A stretch of DNA of 64,000 bases, from the NCBI GenBank assembly GCA_029216955.1, contig JANAVB010009598.1, positions 25,290,551-25,354,550 of the forward strand. Reading direction: 5' to 3'. The DNA comes from Iris pallida (lineage: Eukaryota; Streptophyta; Magnoliopsida; Asparagales; Iridaceae). Shown piece by piece: positions 8,186 to 18,264 of the stretch; position 1 is the stretch's first letter, and every line of letters begins with the position of its first letter. Under the pieces are notes generated by a model. The model did no database searches. It worked only from the letters and a program-made list of their open reading frames with translations, and was not told the DNA's origin. A program made the position numbers and the translations under genes.

Positions 8186-9487
8186 ATGGCCCATGCCATG
8201 TCAACAAGTACTGGTATTAATGTCCGAGACAGGAGGTTCCCGTTCATCGACTTCGTTGTCTACGAAATTCTCCTAGAAGACCCAAAAGAAGCCGTCTCAG
8301 TCAGGAGGAGTTTTCTTCGATTCTATTACGATACAGCTACTAAAATGTTGTACCGACGCTCCTACGATGGACTTCTCCTTCGATGCCTGTCCAACGAAGA
8401 AGCAGCCGAAGCCCTTCGAGAAGCTCATGACGGAACTTGCGGGGCTCATCAACCTGGGCCTAAGTTGCAGGATCGACTGCGATGCATGGGTTACTACTGG
8501 CCGACCATGGCAGCCAACGCTGTCGACTATGCTAAGAAGTGCCATGCTTGTCAGCTTCATGCCGACTTCATCTATACACCATCGGAACCACTACATTCTA
8601 CGGTCGTCTCTTGGCCCTTCGAAGCTTGGGGCATGGACATTGTAGGACCGATCACCCCTCCATCATCGAGGGGACACCGCTTCATCCTAGCCGTCACCGA
8701 CTACTTCTCCAAATGGGCAGAAGCAGTTCCTCTGACTGAAGTAAAGAGCTCTAGGGTGATCAGCTTCATCAAGCATCATGTCATCTACCGTTTTGGGGTA
8801 CCCTATAGGATTATCCACGATAACGGTCCACAGTTTATCAGCCATGTTTTCAGCAGATTCTGTGACAAGAATCGTATTCAGAACGTGGCATCAACCGCCT
8901 ACAATCCGGCAGCAAATGGATTGGCCGAGGCGTTTAACAAGACTATCGTCAAGCTACTCAAAAAGGTCGTATCATCCAACAAACGCGACTGGGACGAAAA
9001 GCTCGACGAATGCCTTTGGGCCTACCGTACAATAGTACGGACCTCGACGGGAAATACACCATTCTCCTTAGTCTACGGAAGCGAAGCGGTACTGCCTCTC
9101 AAGATCCAGATACCCTCACTCCGTGTAGCGATCACAAATCAACTCACAGAAGAAGACAATCAACGTTGTCGTCTGCGAGAATTGGAGGCACTTGACGAAA
9201 AAAGTCTCCTAGCTCAACAGTACATTGAACTCTATCAAGCCCGTATATCACAGGCTTTCAACAAAAAGGTCAAGCAGAGGACTTTCCAAGTAGGCGACCT
9301 GGTTCTGGCAGTCAGGAGGCCGATGGTGTTGACTCACAAGACACCAGAAAAGTTTGAGCCCAAGTGGGAGGGACCTTTCATCATAGAGACGGTATACTCA
9401 AACGGTGCTTACCGCCTCGCCAAACCCAATGGAGACTTGTTCATCATGCCCATCAATGGCAAGTTCCTAAAGAAGTACTACTCTTGA
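8186..9487 (+). CDS. Ty3/gypsy (Tat) integrase, open but separated from RT by a frame change
   Basis: This is a 433-codon open frame, shifted relative to the RNase H frame. The zinc finger is intact: His81, His88, Cys119 and Cys122. The core has Asp151 (WGMDIVGP), Asp212 (HDNGPQF) and Glu248 (NGLAEAFNKT), with 35 residues between the last two. A C-terminal domain (VGDLVLAVRRPM, KWEGPFI) ends in GKFLKKYYS. It is a close relative of the integrase at 1-1707 with its fourth zinc ligand kept. It lacks a functional upstream pol, so it is part of a pseudogene although it is itself open. Confidence 0.9.
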   Translation: MAHAMSTSTGINVRDRRFPFIDFVVYEILLEDPKEAVSVRRSFLRFYYDTATKMLYRRSYDGLLLRCLSNEEAAEALREAHDGTCGAHQPGPKLQDRLRCMGYYWPTMAANAVDYAKKCHACQLHADFIYTPSEPLHSTVVSWPFEAWGMDIVGPITPPSSRGHRFILAVTDYFSKWAEAVPLTEVKSSRVISFIKHHVIYRFGVPYRIIHDNGPQFISHVFSRFCDKNRIQNVASTAYNPAANGLAEAFNKTIVKLLKKVVSSNKRDWDEKLDECLWAYRTIVRTSTGNTPFSLVYGSEAVLPLKIQIPSLRVAITNQLTEEDNQRCRLRELEALDEKSLLAQQYIELYQARISQAFNKKVKQRTFQVGDLVLAVRRPMVLTHKTPEKFEPKWEGPFIIETVYSNGAYRLAKPNGDLFIMPINGKFLKKYYS

Positions 9488-9622
9488 CATCCTTCAGACA
9501 TATACTTCTATCTCCACCCAACAAGGGAGTCTACGGACCCAATCATCACGGCTCACGTACACCTCCCTTCCACAAAATCTTACGCTTTCGGAATCCAGTT
9601 GTTCCGTGGCGTTCTATCCTCA

Positions 9623-9936
9623 GTAGAAGAACAACCACGTCCACATTACCTCTGAGTTACTCCTCTACATCCGATAAAGCAAAATCTTACGCTCTGTAAG
9701 AGTACGCTACCCATCATGTTTACCACGTCCACATTACCTCTGAGTAAACATCCCGTACAGACAACCCCTGTGTTATCGTACATCGATCGCAGAACTTCCA
9801 TGTCCACATTACCTCTGAGTAGTTCCGCGTATCTCCCCAGAGTCACTCCTACTACGTCTATAACACCTCTGAGTAGGAAGATTCCGACATTTGAACCCCA
9901 TATTTGCCACGTCCACGTTACCTCTGAGCAAACATG
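9623..9936 (+). repeat. Five stem-loops sharing a 20-base loop, Tat element 2 3' region
   Basis: The loop CACGTCCACATTACCTCTGA, or a near match, occurs at 9636-9655, 9724-9743, 9799-9818, 9853-9872 and 9908-9927, always exactly 20 bases. The flanking arms are different each time but complementary: 10 of 13 at 9623/9656, perfect ATGTTTAC/GTAAACAT at 9716/9744, 7 of 9 at 9790/9819, 6 of 8 at 9845/9873 and 8 of 9 at 9899/9928. An outer arm CCGACAT/ATGTCGG (9884/9934) encloses the last one. Small hairpins such as TCTTAC/GTAAGA lie between them. The array starts about 135 bases past the integrase stop. Nothing in it looks coding. Confidence 0.8.
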
Positions 9937-10048
9937 TCGGTTCTCTCAAACTTATTATCTGTACCTAACAACCAAGGTGCGCAAAAGATAATAGGTCCAC
10001 ACAAATCACAGGTTCAAGACAACAAAAGATGAACACACCACAAAATTC

Positions 10049-10150
10049 TTTATTTTTCATCTAAAAAGTAAAGGATTACATCCTAGCATATAACAAAAAG
10101 AGAGAAGAAGAAGAACTCTCTCTCTCTCTCCATCAAAACGCCTATTTATA
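10049..10150 (-). other. Collapsed antisense transcription unit (TATA and poly(A) signal only)
   Basis: The minus strand has TATAAATA at 10143-10150 in a short palindrome (CCTATAAATAGG). About 95 bases downstream there is AATAAA at 10049-10054. In between is a CT-rich leader-like run but no ORF. The layout matches the antisense mini-gene at 1762-2167 with its coding part removed. Confidence 0.35.
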
Positions 10151-10416
10151 GGCTTGGGCATTCGCAAAAACCGATGAGGAGTGACGTCAGCCACCGCTTG
10201 GGGTTCTGTGAAATGATAACTACAAATAATCCAAAAAGATCATCATTAATCTTTTTTTGATTACTTCGAAGCGTTATCATTTGCATTAACTGAGAGGCAC
10301 ATGTGCCCCATCACAGATGCGCAGAGTAGTCATGCGCCCGAACAGTCATACGCCTCAGAGAAGACACCACCATGCTTCTTATTCAAAGTATTCCAAAACT
10401 TGACGAAAAAGTTTTG

Positions 10417-10435
10417 AAAACTTTGAAGGGGGTCT
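10417..10435 (+). promoter_or_regulatory. Polypurine tract of Tat element 2
   Basis: AAAACTTTGAAGGGGGTCT is followed by TGTAGAAGC. It matches the tract at 4508-4524, so a 3' LTR probably starts at 10436. Confidence 0.55.
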
Positions 10436-10659
10436 TGTAGAAGCATGGAATTTCAGGAACGGAAATCCTATGCGCCTAACATTACATGCGCCAGGGAGCT
10501 CAAATGAAGTACTTGGCACAAGCAAACAGCAAAAGCATAGACATTAAAAGAAGATTTTTATTTCATATAAAAGTCTATTACATGTCTAAATTATAAAGAA
10601 GAATTTCTACAAAGAAAAGACCCTAAGTCTACAGCTAGGCGCAGCAACCGCCATGCGCT

Positions 10660-10790
10660 CTCAGTCAGGCACATATCTTCAGTGTCTCAGTCAGGCGCAT
10701 CTCTTCAGTGTCTCAGTCAAGCGCATCTCTTCAGCGTCTCAGTCAGGCGCATCCCTTCAGCAGCTCAGTTATGTGTATCCTTTCAGTATC
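10660..10790 (+). repeat. Tandem repeat, about 30-bp unit, four to five copies
   Basis: The unit is TCTCAGTCAGGCGCATCTCT followed by TCAGTG, with point changes between copies. It resembles the LTR arrays of the first Tat element in placement, not in sequence. Confidence 0.75.
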
Positions 10791-10879
10791 ATGCGCATCA
10801 TGAAGTCTCAGCATATGCGCCTTACATCGACCCGATCAAATGCTTCGACTAATGAAGCATTTATTGAGCAGAACAAGGG

Positions 10880-11120
10880 TGGGCGATCAACCCCACCCTA
10901 GTGGGAGGAAGAGCTCTCCTCCACGACAAAAGGAGGCTTTCAACACAACCAGAATGGGCAACACCCACTCTGACAGAAGAAAGAGCCTCCAAAGCCGAAG
11001 GAAGATGATCGGGGCACCGCAATTCTGATCTGCGGCTCTTCCAGCATAACAGAGACGAGGCTCGAGCATCCCGATCTTCGGATATAACAGGCACCTTCCG
11101 CCTGCCTCAGAAGCCCTCGA
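10880..11120 (+). repeat. Hairpin cluster, Tat element 2
   Basis: Perfect or near-perfect stems include GGGTGGG/CCCACCC, GTGGGAGG/CCTCCAC, CAGAATGGG/CCCACTCTG nested inside GGAGGCTTT/AAAGAGCCTCC, AAGAGCC/GGCTCTT and CAGGC/GCCTG. The repeated string TTCGGATRTAACARKCACC occurs at about 11076 and 11130. It is comparable in style to 2965-3280. Confidence 0.5.
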
Positions 11121-11744
11121 CTCTGACTTTCGGATGTAACAATCACCTTCAAGTGCATGAACGAAGACAAGTCGTCGCATCTTCACCCTCGGGAGCATCT
11201 CATCAACAGAATGTGCTCGAGCAAACAAGTTCATTTTGAGAGGATGTGAGAGAATGAGAGGCAAACTCTCTCCTTGCTACTATTTATAGGCCGGGCAAAT
11301 CAAACCCATGCGCCAAGTGGCGGGCTCTCCGAATCCCGTGCAATGAATTTGCATTTATGGTGATGAACCTGACGCTTCAAATTCGGCCAAGTAAAAAACG
11401 GCTATTTAAAGCACTCGAATAACGCAACAGTCGGACCAATAAAGACACGTCATGCAAATGGATGCGTTGGCCAGACACCGTGCATCGTGCAGACGTGCCC
11501 GTTCCAAAATGCCCTGTAAGGATGCACCCAACAAAGCACAGATCCATGTGTCCTAATCAACATGGACCCATGCGCCCATTTCGGCTTGTCACCCATCAAA
11601 CAATAAATGCTCAAGTGACAGAGTTGGCAGCACATCCCCCGAAGACTGAACACTTAGCAGCTTTTTCAGAAGACGAAGCATCGCTGACGTCAGCATCATC
11701 ATTTACTTTCCTTCGGCGGTTACAAGCCACGTGGCCGCCCCACC

Positions 11745-11950
11745 ATTTCGCATGCGCCTCCGCAGCCATGCGCCCAAATCTCTGCATGCGCCTCAAAAGC
11801 CATGTGCCTCAGACTTTTCTTTGATCCTTAAAGACAGAGATCAAGTCACTACTGAAGCCCCGTATGCGCCTCAAAAGCCATGCGCCCAGACTGGTTCATG
11901 ACTCCTAAAGGTTACATGACAAAGTCTACTCATGCGCCCAATCCTAGGCA
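11745..11950 (+). repeat. Dispersed ATGCGCC repeats in LTR
   Basis: Copies of CATGCGCCTC and CCATGCGCCCA recur six to seven times at irregular spacing, with more between 12160 and 12230. They lie upstream of the TATA box at 12247 and may be U3 elements. Confidence 0.5.
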
Positions 11951-12246
11951 CATCCTGTCAGATTACCCTCCACCAAATTCGAGATCTTTGAGCAACGGAT
12001 ACGTGCCACGTGTCTTTTGATTCAGCTCAGCCGATAAAGGGGTGCTAATCACCCAAGATCTCAGCAACCAAAATATCTTCTCCATTGCTACGTGTCAGCT
12101 CTTCCGTAGCCCACAAATGTAATAAGAAGAGTTCAACTCCTCAATCCGAGCGCGCCGCCCATGTGCCTCCGTCAGCAATTACCACGTGGCATCCCCACAA
12201 CCAGGCGCATCCTACATATGCGCATATGAGCAGCCAACCCGCTGCT

Positions 12247-12254
12247 TATAAATA
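12247..12254 (+). promoter_or_regulatory. LTR TATA box (Tat element 2)
   Basis: TATAAATA in GCTTATAAATAGAAGG is followed by a CA/GA-rich leader and, 290 bases later, by T-rich sequence with TTGTATTG. It is positioned as an LTR core promoter. Confidence 0.6.
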
Positions 12255-12576
12255 GAAGGATCATTTCCTCTCACACACACACAGAGAGATACACAGAGAC
12301 TGTCAGAGATTAAGACACACAGTCAACCAAAGCATCAAAGTTTACTCCTAGAGATCGGAAGAGACACTCAACGTCTTCTTCCTCTCCGTAAGCTCCAGCA
12401 CCCAGAGCAACTCAGACCTTCAGAGAACCGAGAACCATCGTTAGATCGTCAACGGAGTCAACGCATTACCACTCGCTCCATCGGCACAAAGGATCCAGAT
12501 AAACAAAAGTGTACTCCTAGGACTACATCTAAGTCCTACATTGTAACACTGTTCTGTTTGTATTGAAATTGCATCA

Positions 12577-13205
12577 AAAGATTTTAATGGCAAACAATGA
12601 CCACTCTGCCTAAAGTGAGATTCAACATCCTGTAGCTCTTTTGCAAGTTTTGCCAAACTATACAACCTTTTGTTCATGTTGTAATTAAGGCAGAAATTGT
12701 CAAAACTTTTAGGCATAGTTTCGAGAATAAAATTGACCTGGAATTCTCCATCGATTTCAACTCCAAGGATCCCCATCTCATTCAGATGACCCATCATCTT
12801 GAGAACATGATCCCTTACTGGTGTACCCTCAGCCATTTTTGTATTCATCAGACATTTTATAGCAAACTGTCTAGCTGCTCTACTCTGATGTCCGAAGAGT
12901 TTCTTGAGGTTATACATCATGTCATAAGCTGTGGCCATGGCCTGATGCTGATGTTGCAGTACATTTGACATAGATGTCAGAATGTAATACCGTGCCATCT
13001 CATCTACCTTTTTCCACTTCTTATAAGCCTCTTTGACCTCTTCATCAGAGTTAGCATCAGGCTTAGGTGGGCATTCCTCAACAAGTACATATTTGTACCC
13101 CTCAGCAGTCAGAACAATATCTAAATTACGTTTCCAGTCAATATAATTTGGTCCAGTAAGTTTGTTTTCTTTAAGAATCACCATAAGTGGACTGAAAGAA
13201 CCCAT
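12577..13205 (-). pseudogene. Ty1/copia element A: truncated gag
   Basis: The minus-strand ORF starts at the ATG of MGSFSPLMVILKENKLTGPN. The Met 7 codons upstream is in the leader and less likely. Family landmarks are NYIDWKRNLDIVL, the helical core YYILTSMSNVLQHQ, QFAIKCLMNTKM and LNYNMNKRLYSLAKLAKELQ, typical of copia Gag capsid regions. Gag packages the RNA. Homology ends near 12577, where Tat LTR sequence starts; the ORF runs on to 12441 only by chance. The nucleocapsid zinc knuckle, protease, integrase and RT are absent from the window. Confidence 0.8.
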
Positions 13206-14481
13206 TTTTGAAATCCTAAGAATCACATAAATAAAATTATGTAGGACAAAAAAAACTTTTTGAATTAAGTAAATATTGATTCCCTCAAAACAATAATAAA
13301 AAATTCACCAACACCTTGAACACCATGAATTTAGCATGCCACGATAGTATGGACGTATACAAATTCAACTTTGTTTAAGTAGGTTTTTCTTATTAATTTT
13401 ACTATCATGTCAACATAACTTTATAACAAATAAAATTAATATGTTGGTCTTGCTCTGGTCATACAAATAATAGCAGTGACTCCGATGGAGAGGATACCAT
13501 TATTTGTATCTAAGTGTATATCATTATTTAATACTAAGTCCATTACCTTGTATTGAGTTCCTTCAGATGGAGAAGTGAACACATACTAGGTAACTTTCTA
13601 CAATTATTCCTAAGGAAGTTTGTACTGGTGATCCATAATTATACTCATCCGATATGGAGGAAAGCACTAAAGCCAACGCACAAGTATAATTACATCACCT
13701 ACAAACCAGTAATGGAGACCATAGGATTTATACTAAATAAATATCCTCTCCCACTTAGTTATTTAACAATGAGGGTTTTTCTATTAGTTGATATTATTTC
13801 CATGTTGTCCATTATTAATGTAGGCTTAGTTTTTCAAAAAAAACATCCACACAATAATAAACATGCATAATCAGAAAAAGCAAAATAACAAAAATAAAAG
13901 AAAATATCCAACTATTATGGTCATTATTGCTGGTCCGTCCTCAACTATCCGAATCCAAAATCTGGCGCTGCGCAGATCTATTCGGGGTCAGAAACAGCCA
14001 CCACTATTATGGTCATCGTTGCTGCTCCGTCCTCAACTATTATTAATATAGGCTTAGTTTTTTTTAGGTTTTTGCTGTCGATTCCTTCATCTAAAATTAT
14101 TTGTTTGCCTCTAGACTGCTAAAAACCAGCATCTCGTCCGGCGTTAGAAACAGCCACTACCACCATCACGATTGATCAAAAATAATTAAAATTACATCAA
14201 TCCTATGACTCCCGAAGGAGTTCACACATAATATAGATTAAAAAATTAAAATAATAAGCACGATCAACCCTCGTGATTTTAATTACATCCACAGCAACAA
14301 CAACATCCACGACATGTCCGTGGTTTAAACAACAAAATCAAAAACATGCATTGGACCATAATAGTTGGATCTAAGATGCCTGCAAAACCGAGTTAGAACA
14401 GATCTACATCTACCGACTATTACACAGTGCAGGTTTTATTGGACAACATGGACATATCAATTAATACGTAGATCCAAAGTG
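13206..14481 (-). other. Untranslated leader of copia A
   Basis: This is the non-coding stretch between primer-binding site and gag, unusually long for copia. It holds two direct copies of TTAATRTAGGCTTAGTTTTT (near 13818 and 14042) and a repeated TCCGTCCTCAACTATC motif. I see no gene. The length may include an older small insertion that I cannot delimit. Confidence 0.5.
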
Positions 14482-14493
14482 GCTCTGATACCA
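14482..14493 (-). promoter_or_regulatory. Primer-binding site of copia A (initiator Met tRNA)
   Basis: The minus strand reads TGGTATCAGAGC, the standard complement of the plant initiator-Met tRNA 3' end, two bases after the LTR end at 14496. It fixes the element's orientation and 5' LTR boundary. Confidence 0.9.
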
Positions 14494-14495
14494 AT

Positions 14496-14738
14496 TGATG
14501 GAACTGGAGATTCCCAGGACCCTTTCTTTGGTGTGCGTATTGATCGATAGAAAGTTAAAAAGATCTAATACGTGTTCTAACCCTTTATAGGAAGAAACTA
14601 GGGTTCACAAATTATACCTGCGACGGAAAGGAGACAAGTAATTCCTAGCAATCTCGAGCGGACGATCCCATGATCGTCTGCACGTATTCCTTCCTCGAGT
14701 TGGACGTCGTGTGGGCGACGATCTCCCAACCTTTTATT
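14496..14738 (-). repeat. Copia A 5' LTR, segment 3 (U5 end)
   Basis: This is the end of the LTR adjacent to the primer-binding site. It stops at TTATT (14734-14738), which is repeated at 22379-22383 after copia B. The LTR continues there. Confidence 0.8.
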
Positions 14739-15791
14739 TGTAGGAACGAAATAGTAAAGCGTAATACTCTAGAGGGGGGTGAATAGAGTTGGCAGCGGAA
14801 TAATGCTAATTAAAAAATATTAGCAGCACAATCACAGAATATTAATCACAACTGAAATAAAGTAAAGACAGAGTTAAGAGAGCAAACGCAAAGACAGCGA
14901 TGTATACTGGTTTTCCACTGTTGAGGACTAATCCAGTCGGTAGAACTCTTGCTACCAGTTGAATCCACTATTGAAAAAACCGCAAGTTTTCTTACGAAGT
15001 CCTTGCAACTTCTACAACGCGAGCTTTGATAAGAAGAACTCGTCCAACTTCAAATGTGAAGAGGTATTCTTCAATCAAGCCTTCTGATTACAATATCTCA
15101 GAAACTTCTAGATCGTACCGCACAGGCAAATCGACTAGCGGATTGTAATTGGCTTGGGATCTGAAATTGAAAGCTCTAGAAAACTCTTTGAAAGACTGAA
15201 AGCTTTAGATAGAGAGAAGATTGAAAGTGAATGAGTGAGTTGAAATGATCGAAATCCTTCTCTATTTATAGGAATTTCAAATGCAGACTTCTGACAGAAT
15301 TCGGACAGAATTCGGGCAGAACTCTATGAGCAAATCTCGGTCAAATCCGCAACTGCAGGAGGACCAAGTTCCAAGGATTCAAAATCACAACGGCCACCAA
15401 CCGAACTCTGGCCGAACTCGGTCCGAGTTCTGTCAGGGTTTAGTCAGGGTTTAGTTAGGGTTTTAAAAAGTTTTTTGGTGATTTTTGAAAACCTTTTTAT
15501 AAACCTTTTTGAGAGGACATTTTAAAAACATTTTGAACTCATTTAAGGGTAGCCTATTTGCCAGTACGACTCGGTGTACAACATATTCCTAGACTCAAAT
15601 AAAATGAAAAATACATTGCATAAGGAATTACAGACTCGAGTAGGCAAACAGATCTTCAGTCTTGAATTCAGTGGATAGCCATTCTTGATCATGTTCAAGA
15701 GTCCGAGATGTCCCGACTAGCTTTGTATATCCAGACAGAGTTTAATCAATTATTAAAATCAGGTTTGACCATATGACCAAATGGGCCAACA
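14739..15791 (-). repeat. Copia B 3' LTR
   Basis: On the minus strand it starts TGTTGGCCCA and ends CCTACA, at 1053 bp. A minus-strand TATAAATA lies at 15263-15270. It differs from the partner at 21302-22378 by scattered substitutions and several small indels (for example an extra GAACTCTGGCC copy in the partner), so the insertion is not very recent. Confidence 0.95.
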
Positions 15792-15805
15792 ATCTCCCCC
15801 ATTTT
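15792..15805 (-). promoter_or_regulatory. Polypurine tract of copia B
   Basis: The minus strand reads AAAATGGGGGAGAT directly before the 3' LTR start TGTTGG. The next 500 bases (15806-16322) are A/T-rich and hold no gene. Confidence 0.85.
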
Positions 15806-16322
15806 GATAATTTACAAACTATGAATGATATAACATTAAGCTTGTTCAAAATATCAAAAAGTAGAATTGTTCATATCCTGTATTATCTCAAAAAAAATGT
15901 TAGATCTTTAATTTTCTCCCCCTTTGTTACTTAGCAAAATAATTACAAAAGATAAAGCTCCCCCGCAATCAAATGCATAAGTAACAAATAGTGAGAAAAC
16001 ATATATAAAAGAAATAAGGCAGAAATAAAATAGAAGTATCACAGGCATGTATTGAAAAAAAAATCATCGCAGGCATGTAATTTCACATGCAGTTATAAAG
16101 AATGAAGCAATATAAAAAATAGTGCTATCATAAACTGAAACTGAAACATAGTGCTGAAATAAACTGAATGCTATAAACTGAGGCATAATAAACATGTCCA
16201 TAAAAATAAAAGAGTACTGAAGCAAACTAGAAAGTGCTAATAATAATCAAAAGTACTGATAATAACTTGGAATGTCGGAGCATTTCCAAGTGTACAATAA
16301 AATATCACTCAAAATCATATAG

Positions 16323-17624
16323 TCACATCTCCGCATCATCATCCTCATCATCATCAGCAGCTCGACCAGCATGTCCTGAAGTACCAGCTCCAGAGGTACC
16401 AGCGCCAGAAGGATGAGGAGGGGCGCCAGCGTAGAACTCACCAACAAAGTCACGAGGTAGAGCACGATCAGGATGGTACCAATCATAGGCGTTACCGGAC
16501 TGGAAGTAGGCATGAATAGCCTCATCCTCACAGCGGTAACCAGAGAAAGCTGGATATCTAGGGATGGAACCGGCTGAATGACCAGTCTGGGCGAAACGAA
16601 GATCAGCTAAGAAATTTGCAAGCGCCTGATAACGGGTGACGTCGTAAAACTCACGCTCACGAGCCATGTCCGTCATCGAGACGTGCAAAGCAGATAAATG
16701 CTGATGTATGCCCTTATATGTCATGGCATACTGATGAGGTGGTGGAGGAGGTGCAGTAGGAGGAGCAGGAGGTGGAGCTGAAGCAGTCATGCTACGACGA
16801 GATAACTGAAAAAACTTGGGCTCAGGGTCCTGAGTACAAGTCGACAGATCGATATCGAAGCGCTGAAAGATGCGTGGGAGAATCATCGCGTAAGAGAGAT
16901 TTCTATCTCTTGCACGACAATGACCCATCATCTGAATCATGGTCTTAGGGGCAGAAAATGGAATCCCCTTAAGAATGTGGTACATGGCGGATAGCTCAAG
17001 AGAAGTCACATCATCCTTTGAAGTAGATTTTGGAAGGATAGTGGAATAGATGATGCGATGCAATTCATAGTTAAACAAGTTTAGGTTGTTAGCCTTGAAC
17101 TTTCCAGAGCGTACTCTATCAGGTGCACAGAGTTTCGCTTTGAAACTGGCGAGTGCCGTGCCTTCAGGAAAATCAAATTCAGTGATGTCAACTAGCGGTT
17201 CACCTTCGTTAGGGATACCAAGGATCTTCGCTAAGAGGTCATCATTGAAATTGATATCAATACCTCCAACACGAGTGCTCACATCAAAAGTGTTTAATAT
17301 GAGATTGTAATAAAATAATCTAATGGCATTAGTTGCTATAGGGAAGCAGATTTAAAAAAAAAGATGTAACCCTAATGCCTCAAAGAAATGACGATGATCA
17401 GAAAATACAGTCCATTTGACTGGAGCGCCTATGCATATGGATCTCATAGAGAAGTCTCCATACCACAATAGGGCTTGGTCTAGGGTTTGAAAGAAAAACC
17501 CGTCGAACACACCGTCACTCGTTTGGACCGACGAGAAGAGGGAATCCGTATACGGATGCGAAGATGACCCTTCCTCACTAGGGTTTGTCTTCTTCCTCTT
17601 TGAAGGATTGAATTTGGGTACCAT
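16323..17624 (-). pseudogene. Extra ORF after pol in copia B (env-position ORF), one stop
   Basis: It starts MVPKFNPSKRKKTNPSEEGS at 17624, a basic Ser/Lys-rich N-terminus. The frame then continues through a single in-frame TAA (17352-17354) next to a T-run, to a C-terminal acidic tail (DDDEDDDAEM) ending at 16323, 434 codons in all. The middle (INFNDDLLAKILGIPNEGE, then NYELHRIIYSTILPKS and YAMILPRIFQRFDIDL) resembles the putative plant transposon protein domain (Pfam Transposase_32), found in many plant retroelements. A Pro-rich segment (APPPAPPTAPPPPPHQ) follows. I see no signal peptide or membrane anchor, so it is not a typical envelope. Its role is unknown. Confidence 0.6.
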
Positions 17625-18264
17625 TTGTGCAAATTGAATTAAAAATGCACTAATTGAAAAGTGGACAAAGATGGAGTTATACCTCCCGAAATCAAAGTAT
17701 GTCGAAGAGAACGACGAACTCCGCACGAATCCAAATTTTGGATTGATTTTACCACTTGGATTGGAAGAATGAGGGTGGTGAAAAGCTAGGGTTCGGGGCT
17801 CCTTCGCGGCTGCTGCTGCTGTTGTGATTAGTTTGGAAGCAATGAAGAAGAAGGGCTTCTCGGGTTCTGTATATATAACCTGACACCCTCAACCGAACTC
17901 GGGCCGAATTCGGTCAGAGCTCTGGCCGAATTCGCCTAAGGTTTTTTATAGTTAATTTTTGTCATTCTTTTTCATTGTCTCATTTCAAATATTTAATTCA
18001 AAGATTAGTCATTTCAACTTAAATTAACATAATTAATATTATTTTATAGATTAAATATCGTTACACAATGACTGTTTCAGATTAGCTGTAGGAGTACTGT
18101 CCCAGCTGGCGGAGGTACACCGGGGAACTCTTAAGTACCGCTTCGCTTCAACCGTAGTTGTGGTAACAGACAGACTCTTTATTGGTTTGTCTCTAACACA
18201 GTTTTTGTATAATGATATATAATCATAAAATAAGATTAATTAGTATTATTGATGTCAAAAATTC

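Larger units (their letters stand above)
10557..11288 (-). other. Third putative antisense unit inside the long LTR
   Basis: The minus strand has TATAAATA at 11281-11288. An ATG at 11234 opens a 115-codon frame (MNLFARAHSVDEML...) that ends at 10887, and AATAAA lies at 10557-10562. TATA-to-ATG spacing (47 bases) is close to that of the unit at 2112. The frame overlaps a hairpin cluster and contains repeated peptide segments (CYIRKS, CLLYPKI), so it may be a structured RNA and not a protein gene. Confidence 0.3.
10436..12576 (+). repeat. Probable 3' LTR (long, composite) of Tat element 2
   Basis: It starts with TGTAG after the polypurine tract. It has a promoter-like TATAAATA at 12247-12254, followed by a CA-rich leader and a T-rich poly(A) region. 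It ends near ATTGCATCA, where copia gag sequence begins on the other strand. It contains a ~30-bp tandem array (10660-10790), a hairpin cluster (10880-11120), a minus-strand TATA box with an ORF, and repeated ATGCGCC motifs (11745-11950). At 2.1 kb it is twice the length of the LTR at 4525-5527. The alternative is that it is two fused 3' ends. No partner LTR is in the window. Confidence 0.4.

Noticed and set aside
9623..9936. CRISPR-like array (short repeat, varied spacers)
   Set aside because: The spacers are complementary to each other in pairs around each repeat and the host is a plant; the structure is a hairpin series.
15430..15470. TTTAGGG-like repeats (also near 22015) suggesting an interstitial telomere
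   Set aside because: Only a few degenerate copies mixed with TCAGGG, present in both copia B LTRs; they are LTR sequence.
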